Of a stretch of 64,000 nt of DNA, positions 56,235 through 64,000 are shown in pieces. The DNA comes from Magnaporthiopsis rhizophila (Eukaryota; Ascomycota; Sordariomycetes; Magnaporthales; Magnaporthaceae), in the NCBI GenBank assembly GCA_003049465.1, contig PYSS01000028.1, positions 193,516-257,515 on the forward strand, read 5' to 3'. The first letter of the stretch is position 1. The number at the start of each line of letters is the position of its first letter. The notes under the pieces are model-generated. The model was not told the origin of the DNA. It worked only from the letters and a program-made list of their open reading frames with translations, and searched no databases. Made by a program: the position numbers and the translations under genes.

Positions 56235-56621
56235 TGTTACGACCACGACTGGCAGGGGACAGAAGGGTTGGGGCTAACCCCCAACGGGACGCCTTTACCC
56301 CGCAATCATGAAGGCCAAGGGCCGAATGACTAAAGCCAGGCACGGGGAGTCACGGGATCAGGCACTCACCTGACCAAAAGCGATATATTAGCTATAAACA
56401 TAGCACACATAGCAAAAGGCTATATTGGCTATAAATATAGCAAACATAGCGCAAGGCATGGCACGGAGGGTCACAAGTATATAAATATATACCCTTAAAT
56501 TTTTTTTCACTTTTTTTCCTCCTTTTTATTATATACCCTTATTAAAGCCGTAATAATTTATATTTTTAAAGCGGCCGCTCGGCTTGTAATATTATGCCCG
56601 GCTTGTATTATTATAAGGAGA
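56235..56621 (+). repeat. LTR fragment, plus orientation
   Basis: Starts TGTTACGACCACGACTGGCA, the LTR beginning, and keeps the GGGACGCCTTTACCCCGCA and AGGCCAAGGGCCGA blocks. After about 230 bp it diverges into AT-rich sequence and a CGGCTTGTAATATTATGCCC element, and stops where the next LTR starts. It contains short GCTATAAATATAGC-type repeats. Confidence 0.65.
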
Positions 56622-57044
56622 TGTTACGACCATAACTGGCAGGGGACAAAAGGGTTAGGGCTAACCCCCAGCAGGACACTTTTACCCCGCAGTTATAAAA
56701 GCTAAGGGCCGAATAACCAAAGCCAGGAGGGAGTCACGTGACCAGGCACTTACCTAAGCACGGATAATATAACTGATATATTTGCTATAAAACATAACAA
56801 ACATAACAGATATAGCACAGTGATATATTCGCTATGCAACATAACAAATATAGCACAAATATGGTACAAAAATCTACGGGTATATAAAAAAGAATTTTCT
56901 ATTATGTTAATTAATTTTTAACTAAGATTTTGGCATTAATCAACCTAAATTAGCTCCAAAGCATCCCTTTGGGCAAGTAATCAAAACCTTTATTATTACC
57001 CTAATCCCAGCACAAACAACCTTATAAAAACGATTACTGCTTAA
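56622..57044 (+). repeat. LTR, plus orientation, left arm of an inverted pair
   Basis: Starts TGTTACGACCATAACTGGCA and runs to about 57042, lacking the last part of the LTR. It is the reverse complement, with many transition differences, of the LTR at 57045-57535, so the two form a palindrome of about 910 bp. Confidence 0.7.
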
Positions 57045-57535
57045 TATTACAAACGGTTCTCTGCTCCTAGGGTAAGGTACGCTAGGAAAAGCGCTAAGCA
57101 GTAAGGTCTCCATAAGGTTACTTGTGCTAGGAATTAGGGTAATAACAAAAGTTTCGATTGTTTGCCCAAAGGGGTGCCTTGAAACTAATTTAGATTAATT
57201 AATACCAAAGCCTTAGTTAAAAACTATTTAACATAATAAAAATCCCTCGCCTTATATATCAGCAACCTTTCCTTATTATGCTTATGCTATATTTGTTATA
57301 TTTGTTATATTATATAACAAATATATTACTGTGCTATATTTGTTATATTTGTTATATTTTATAACAAACATATCAGATATATTATCCGTGCTTAGATAAA
57401 TACCTGATTATATAATTTCTTTTCTTTAGCTTGGCTTTGGTTATTTGGCCCCTGGCCTTTATAATTGCGGGATAAAAGCGTTTTGCTAAAGGTTAGCCCC
57501 AGCCTTTTTGTTTCTTGCCAGTTATGGTTGTAATA
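57045..57535 (-). repeat. 3' LTR of the gypsy element, right arm of the inverted pair
   Basis: Starts TATTAC and ends GTAATA, consistent with TGTTAC...GTAACA after C-to-T change. About 491 bp. On the minus strand it directly follows a polypurine tract (AAAAAGGGAAA, 57541-57551), as expected for the 3' LTR of an element running leftwards. Confidence 0.75.
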
Positions 57536-57879
57536 TCAGGTTTCCCTTTTTAGGCCAAATCTTTTGGCCAAAATTTGCAGCCCCATCCTTTTATTAATAA
57601 TAGGTATTTTTTTTTTCACCATTTCCCGTCCCCTTTTTTTAACAAAATATTTGGTTAGGTGCAAAAGCGCAAACTGGCATTATCGATTATCTGTCGAAAT
57701 AATTTTTTTGTTTTTTTTTTTTTTTTTTTAATCAAAATATTTTCCTATTTTTTTTGCAAGGCTTTTGGTTGTTCCAGGTGCAAGGTTTCCCCCCGAGATT
57801 TTTTTTGGTGCATAAAATATATTCGTTAGGGGCGGTTTTAATGCAATATTTTTAGCCCTACTCCGGAACAATTTCGTTT

Positions 57880-58140
57880 TATCGGTAATTAATACGCAAA
57901 ATTAAAAGCTAAGCTAAAAGTTGCCGAAAAAAAATATTGCACCGTTAAACAAAAATTATTTGCCGCTAATATTTAAATTAAGCATTTGTGCAAGCAAAAA
58001 AAAATATAATTTAAAAAAAAAATATGTATAATCCGTTACAAAATTAACAATATTAAAAAATTGAAGCGGGTTAAGCAAAAAAAGGCCGAAAAAGCGATTG
58101 TATAAGCTTTTGCCGTATTTTTAAACCTGCTATCCCCCGA
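57880..58140 (+). pseudogene. Plus-strand coding remnant, copy 2 (antisense to pol)
   Basis: Reads KLKAKLKVAEKKYCTVKQKL and, after stops, RYKINNIKKLKRVKQKKAEK, parallel to the copy at 54765-55115. Heptad-like Lys/Leu/Glu pattern suggests a coiled coil. It sits between the integrase end and the 3' LTR, on the opposite strand to pol. Confidence 0.45.
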
Positions 58141-58639
58141 TTTTCCCTTTTTATCCCCTAACTGGAACAGGCTCGGGGTTTATCCGAATTTTGACCTGTT
58201 TGTTTTTTTTTAACCGGGTAAATTGATAAGCTTTTAACGATTTCCTTAAATTATATAACGCAATAATAATATACCTTAATCCTTATTAAAAGGTTTTGGG
58301 TTCGATTTTTAGTGTAACTTTTAATATAATAATATTTTGTTATCGCAATAGCGCATTATTGGATTAAACTTTTTTGTTATTTATTAACCTTTTTATAATT
58401 GCTTTTGCTAATATTTTTATAAAATTTTTTGGCAATTTATAAGGTTCGTTTTTTTTTTTTATATATTATATTTATATTTGTATCCTGCTTATTTAACCAA
58501 ATATTACCGTTTGTAGTACCGTACTTTATTATTAAAAAATTTTTTAACTTTCCATTTTTGGTTCAAATTGATTTTCACTAATTCCGTACTTTCCGAACCA
58601 GGTAATACTGGTTTTAATAAAAAAACGTAAAAAATAAGG

Positions 58640-59510
58640 TAAATTTTTATTATTAGCAATAGCTAAAATTTGTAATTAACTAATAAAATTACTTTTTTAA
58701 TTTTAAACGGTTCGAATTTTTTATAATTCAGCTTATTATTTGGTTGTTTTATTTTAATATTGCGGCGCAAAAAATAAATGCTATTCCTTTTTTTAAAAAT
58801 TGGTTTTTCAAGTTTTTTTTTATTTGCCTGGGTGGATATATATTTCCGAAATTTTTCAAATTTTTTTTGCAGGTATTTATATAACCTAATTATTTTGGTA
58901 ATTTATATTTTTATTATTAAAACATTTTTTTTTATTTTAAATTTTTTGTATATTATAGGTATAAATTTATAATTTGCAAAAAATAATATTATTTTTATAT
59001 TTTTATATACCGAATTATTATAAGCAAATTGGGCCATAAAAAATAATTATACCCAATTAGTTTATTTATAATTAATATAATAGTATAAATATTATTTTAT
59101 GGTTTAATTTGTCCATTTTATTTATCCATCCGTTTCGGAATAATAAATTGTTAATAATGTATATTTTGCTCCAAATTTTGCTATTAAAACCTTCCAAAAT
59201 TTGCTTATAAACAATTTATTTTAATCCGTAATTAATTTGTTAGGTGTTCCGTATTTTAATATTATATTTCTGATAAAAATATATATTAGTTTTATAATAT
59301 TACTGCTTTTTTTATAAGGTAAAAATAAAGCATATTTGGTAAACCTATTTATTATTATTAAAATATTATCGTACTGAACATTTATTAATGGCTTTTTTAA
59401 TTTAAAAAGTTTAATTATAAAATTTATCGTAATTTTTTGCCATATTTTGTTAAACGCTAATAAAGGTTAAAATAGCCCGTAAAATTTATACCTGTTGGCT
59501 TTATTTTTTG
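58640..59510 (-). pseudogene. Gypsy integrase, copy 2 (core and C-terminus)
   Basis: Minus-strand reading gives YGLFQPLLAF, ITINFIIKL (catalytic Asp expected before FI, here Asn), INRFTKYALFLPYKK, LITD followed by a stop then NKLFISKFWK, YYSETDG, and the C-terminal segment at 58650-58975. These are the rve core motifs with stop codons and G-to-A-type changes. Confidence 0.82.
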
Positions 59511-59939
59511 CACAATTTTTATAATTTTTAATTATTTTTCGTATTTCGATACAGGTTTCCGTAAACCCGTAATATTAACAAAATCTTTTTTAAATTTTAA
59601 CAATCCTTTAATATTTATTAACTATTTGGCTATAAACCTGCTGGATCCTTTTTGGGGTCCAGCTTTTTTATTGGGTTATTTTGGCCAATGCCCGTTGCAC
59701 CGGAATCAGGGATCCGTTTGACCTTTTGGCCAAAACTGCGCATATTTCTGGTGGTATATCCACCTAATAGTTTAATTAATGGCTTAAAGCATTTATTCGG
59801 CCGTTTTTTAACCTTTTCCTAACCTTGATTCGGAGGTTATAATTTTAAAAAAACTAATTTTATTAAATTTATTTTTTGTTCAGCGCCTGGCTAATAATAA
59901 ACTGTAATAGGTTTTTGTAATTAATGTATATTATTATTT

Positions 59940-61130
59940 AATAATTGGTTTTGCACAAATATACCCTTTATTCCTCCAAAATTTTAATAATAGCAAAAAG
60001 CTTTTTATTATAAATTTGATAATTTAGCTTAAATCCATTTAATTTTTGCAAAAAAAATGTGCAAAAATACAGTTTTTTTTGGTCGTTTTGCTGCCCTAAT
60101 TGTTTTCCGATAGCAAAATTCGATATATTAATTTCGATTTTAAAAGGTTTTTTTGGGTTTGGCATTATTAATACCGGTGCTTAAATAATAGCTTTTTTTA
60201 GCAAATTAAAAGCTGTTTATTTTTGTATCCCCCAATAAAACTGGGTATTATTTTTGGTAAAATTTGTAAATAATATGGCCTTTTTGCTAAAATTTCGGAT
60301 AAATTTTCGGTAAAAGTTTAAAAACCCTAAAAAATTTTGTATTTTTTTAACTGTGGTAAATACAGGCCAATTTTTTACCGCCTGTACCTTTTTAGGTTCC
60401 ATCCGAATTTCCCCTTATTTAATAACAAACCCGAGAAAAATTATTTTTAAAAAATGCTATGTATATTTGTCCGGGTTAACCAAAAGTTTTGCATCCTGCA
60501 ACTTTTGTAATATTTTATGCATATACTATTTGTATTTTTCCAATATATTTGAAAAAATTAAAATATTATCCAAATATATAAGGGTAAAAATATTAAGGTA
60601 TTTTTGCAATATATGGTTAATTATTTATTGGAATGTGGCTGGTGCATTAATAAACCCGAAAATTATTACCAATAATTCGAATATTCCAAGCTTGGTTCGA
60701 AAAGCGGTTTTTTATTTATCCCCCTTTTTAATTTTTAACAATTTATAAATTTTGTATAAATTTAAGGCTATAAATTACCTGCTTTTCCCGAGCTTATTTT
60801 TAAATTTGTTAATTAAAAATAAAAAATACCAATTTTTTATTATTTCCTAATTTAACGGATAATAATCGATATATATCCGTTTTTCCCCGTTTTTTTTGGA
60901 AATAAACAAAATTTTATATCCTATAAAGAAATTAAAAAATCTGGTAAGTTCCTTCCTGATTTTTTCCTTTAATTGTTCCTATAATAGCCTTTTTTGCTAA
61001 AGGTTTAATCGATACAGCTTTTGGTATTTAAATTATACTTCCGGTTTAAGCTTAATTTTATAATTAAACGATCCATATTCCGGTAATACCATTTCCAAAT
61101 CTTTCTGGAATAACCTCCAGTATTTATAAT
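59940..61130 (-). pseudogene. Gypsy reverse transcriptase and RNase H remnant
   Basis: RT: IDYYPLN, then FIALNLYKIYKL (LNL for LDL), KTAFRTKLGIFELLVIIFGF, INAPATFQ, and YLDN (60565-60579) where the YxDD box should be. Connection: RMEPKKVQAVKNWPVFTTVK and FLGFLNFYRKFIRNFSK. RNase H: PFKIEINISNFAIGKQLGQ (INIS for IDAS) and LNYQIYNKKLFAIIK. Several in-frame stops. The Asp-to-Asn changes fit C-to-T on the template strand. Confidence 0.88.
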
Positions 61131-63886
61131 ATTTTTTAGGAATATTTTTAAATTTATCCTTAATAATTTTCTGTTTGTTAGGTTTATTTGTATTTGTACT
61201 TATTAGTATTTCGGTTGGTACGGTTTGTTAGGGCTAATTATTATATTCTACTGCTATTGCGGTTATCCTTTTTGGCGTTCGATTTTTATTATCCGGGGCT
61301 TATAACTATTGGGCTTCCCTGCTAATTAATAATAATTTCCTTTATTAAATTTGTTCGGTAATCCAATTTATTAAAGGGTTATATTTTTTAAATTATAAAA
61401 GGCCTAAAATCAGATTTTCCCTTTCCGTATTTATAATATTCAGGATTATTTTGCAAATTTTTCCCAAAAATCAAAATTTAAAATGATCGGTTTTAATATC
61501 GATCCTTTTTTTATTAAATATAACTGGCTTTTATTTTATTATTATAAAATTATATGGTTTTTTTTTTGATATATTAAAATACCGTATTTTTTTACTGTTT
61601 TTGGCGAAAAATAATTTTTTTGGGCTTTATAATCGATTATAATTTTTATTTTTCGCCCTTTCCAATATATTATTATCCTGATATATTTATATTAATCGGT
61701 AATTATTACTGTTAAAAATTTTGCTGGTTATTATTTTACCCGTGCCCTATTTTCGGGTAAACTTTTTAATTTTTTATTTAAGGCACCTGCTACCGGGCCC
61801 CGATTATTTTTTTCGATCGAACAAACCCGTTTATCTAAATCTTTGCTTTTTTTTTTATATATATTTTGCACTTCGGTTTTCCATACATTTGGTATATAAG
61901 GATTTTTGCTAAGCATATTATAAAATAAGCTAGTAATAATTCGAAAATTGCTGCAAAACTTTTATAGCCCATTTTTGCTATTTATTATTTCGGAAACTAA
62001 TATTCCTATTATAAGTACCGCACTAATTTTTTTTCTTTTTTTCGTAAAAAAAAATTATGCTTTAATTTTTTAATTATATATTATTTGCAATTATTATATA
62101 AGTATTCGGCCTAAAAAAGCTTATTATAATAGCCTATATCGGGGTTCATATTTTTATAATTTAACGTATATAGCTGCGCTAACCGTTAATCCAGGTTCGG
62201 AATATTTTCGAATAATGCCCCGTAATAAATAACCGATTAATTATCCCTTAACTAATCCAGGGGCTTTTTTTTATCGTTTTGCGCCGGTTTTTTACACATT
62301 AAACCACCAATAGGTTTGGGCTAATCCCAAAACCACCGATTTATTTCCAAAAACCTGAATAAAATATACGCTTTTTGTATTTTTTTTTTGGTTATAAAGG
62401 GTTATTTTTCCATATCGATCAGTTACTGATCAAATTTTTGCTGAAATTTTTTAAAATCGACCATTTGCCGTTCTTTGTTGGGTTTTTTATTATTGGGGCC
62501 CGTTTTTGCAGTTTCCCAAAAATTTATTAGGTTCAATTTTTCTTTTTATATTTATAATAAATATATTTGGCCCAAAAGTTATTTTATTTTTATATCCGTG
62601 TTTGGGTTTTTTTCGAAATTATTAACCGAAATATCTGATATATTTTTGCACCGGGCTAATTTTTTAAATTTTCTGCCATTATTTTAGGGTTAACCAGCTT
62701 ATTATAATATAGCAAACCGTTATTTAAAATAATACCCTGTGGCATTTTTATCGGAGCAATAAACCATACAATTTTTATTAAAATAATAAATTCAGCTAAA
62801 CAATATTTCGAAATACAGGCTTTTTTTTATTATTTATTTGATCGTTTTGGATAATTTTGAAACCATAAACTTATAACCCTTTGGCGTGCCTTTTTGGCAA
62901 AAAACAGCCGCTTATCGGTTTTTTTACGGATAATCCTTTTTAATATATCCCTTTTTCCCATATTTAAAATATTTCCCGTTTTTTGGATCCTTAAACCTAA
63001 TATACTTTTATTTTTTATACTGGTATATAATTTTTACGCTAAAATTTATAAATCCAAAATATATACCATAAACCGTAAATTATTATTATTTTGCCTTTTT
63101 TTGGTTAATTTTATTGCTTTATATTACTGGCTTAATTTGCTAAATTTTTTTCTCAAAACAATATTTATACAATTTATCGCTAATATAAACGGCCGTAATA
63201 ATATAATTAACAAAATTCTCAAATCGTTCCTGCTTGGATAACTTATTTTTCACATTATCCCTTAGCCCCTAATAAAACTAAATCATTTTGGTATTCTCCA
63301 TCCAATCAAATTTGTTAACCAATCGTTAAAATTTGGAAATATAAATTAACGCAAAACCTTTTTGCCAAAATTAAAACAGCTTTTTTTCGGCCACCCATCT
63401 TTTATCAACCTATTCGAAAACCTTGGCAATTTTTTTACCGAATTTTTCGAAATCGGCAAATATTAATTTGGTTTTTTTTTTGGATTTATTGTGCCCTTTT
63501 AAATAATCGAACCAAATAGGCTCAAACCAATTTTTAACTTTACCATCCAGGCGCATAACCGCATAAGTAACTTTCTATTTTTCCCGTTAAAAATAATTTC
63601 GATAAAACAAAAAATACCCCTTATATTCGGTCAGAAACATTTTAATCTTACCTTTCTTTTTATTATATTTATCAGGTAAAAAAAACTTATAAAATTTAAC
63701 AGCAATATAAAATTTGCCCTAAATTTCCTTAAATTTTTCAATTTCCGCAATAAATATTTGCATAACCGCCAAAAAATTATTATACATTTTGCCGGTAATA
63801 ATAATACCCTCGGATTTCTTATTTGCAATCGATATAATTATTACTGCTTGTTACTTTCGGTAAATACTGAACAGGATCAATCAAAA
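61131..63886 (-). other. Upstream internal region of the gypsy element
   Basis: By position this should hold gag and protease, but the sequence is too mutated for me to identify a CCHC knuckle or a protease DTG. A plus-strand ORF of 115 codons (62894-63241) is hydrophobic and reads as an AT-bias artefact. Confidence 0.4.
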
Positions 63887-64000
63887 TATTACAAATAATT
63901 TTCTGCTCCTAAGGTAAAATACGCTAAAAAAGGCGCTAAATAATAAGGTTTTCATAAAATTGCTTATACTAAAAACTAAAATAATAACAAAAATTTTAAT
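63887..64000 (-). repeat. Partial 5' LTR at the window edge
   Basis: From TATTAC at 63887, TTCTGCTCCTAAGGTAAAAT matches the inner end of the solo LTR (TTCTGCTCCTAAGGTAGGGC at 55479) and of the LTR at 57045. It continues past the window. Confidence 0.75.

Larger units (their letters stand above)
54590..64000. other. AT-rich, RIP-like retroelement island
   Basis: From about 54590 the sequence turns strongly AT-rich with long T and A runs and many TA steps, and coding remnants are full of stops. Two islands of normal GC (54868-54978 and 55461-55876) stand inside it. The pattern, with D-to-N changes in retroelement proteins, is what repeat-induced point mutation (C-to-T on either strand of duplicated DNA) leaves in ascomycetes. 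No host gene was found here. Confidence 0.88.
57045..64000 (-). mobile_element. Degenerate Ty3/gypsy LTR retrotransposon, runs off the right edge
   Basis: Order on the minus strand: 5' LTR (from 63887, cut by the window), an internal region not recognised (61131-63886), RT, RNase H, integrase core, integrase C-terminus, polypurine tract, 3' LTR. RT-RNase H before integrase is the Ty3/gypsy order. Length at least 6.95 kb. All frames carry many stops and the catalytic Asp residues seen are Asn, so the copy is dead. Confidence 0.85.

Noticed and set aside
1..64000. CRISPR arrays, bacterial operons, phage or plasmid features
   Set aside because: The sequence is eukaryotic, with spliced fungal genes; the only regular repeats are coding repeats, microsatellites and LTRs.

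Overview
The window reads as nuclear DNA of a filamentous ascomycete (Pezizomycotina, most likely Sordariomycetes). Genes are GC-rich and densely packed, with short introns (about 40-145 nt) carrying GT-AG or GC-AG borders and CTAAC/CTGAC-type branch points. The families are typically fungal: a UapA/UapC-type purine permease, a Zn2Cys6 regulator, an Iks1 kinase, a DUF3433 membrane protein and a flavohemoglobin. The last 9.4 kb is an AT-rich island of decayed Ty3/gypsy retroelements with the marks of repeat-induced point mutation (RIP). I identified families by recognising motifs; no database search was possible. I worked out exon borders by hand from reading frame, splice signals and protein continuity.

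Layout. 0.8-7.1 kb: a DCAF7/WDR68-type WD40 gene (-) and, divergently, the elongation factor Spt5 (+). 7.8-9.2 kb: two small, weakly supported ORFs. 10.3-12.8 kb: an Iks1-like membrane-anchored kinase (+). 13.3-17.2 kb: a Zn2Cys6 regulator (+) convergent with an eight-exon NCS2 purine permease (-). 19.8-24.5 kb: a four-TM MARVEL-like protein (+), a GH18 chitinase (-) and a Jip5/WDR55-type WD40 protein (+). 25.2-28.3 kb: a 2EXR-domain relic and a secreted protein with 37 tandem copies of a 21-bp (7-residue) Gly/Asn/Gln unit. 31.2-33.6 kb: a predicted mitochondrial one-TM protein and a broken NAD(P)-binding gene. 34-37.5 kb: a DUF3433 multi-span protein. 39-40.1 kb: a short-chain dehydrogenase with a GC-AG intron. 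41.0-41.3 kb: a 272-bp element with perfect 32-bp inverted ends. 43.5-45.1 kb: a flavohemoglobin. 46.4-49.0 kb: a VWA-domain transmembrane protein, again with a GC-AG intron. 49.7-53.6 kb: a small HTH-like protein and a 927-residue protein I do not recognise. 54.6-64.0 kb: the retroelement island.

How it fits together. Housekeeping genes (Spt5, Jip5, DCAF7, Iks1) alternate with accessory ones (permease, regulator, chitinase, surface proteins, flavohemoglobin). I see no biosynthetic cluster with a synthase and no CRISPR, tRNA or rRNA. The regulator and permease are neighbours, but nothing shows that one controls the other. The island records at least three events: an older element with LTRs at 57.05 and 63.89 kb whose RT and integrase residues are mutated; a second truncated copy of the same internal region; and a later solo LTR in that copy, still GC-normal and flanked by an intact 5-bp target duplication.
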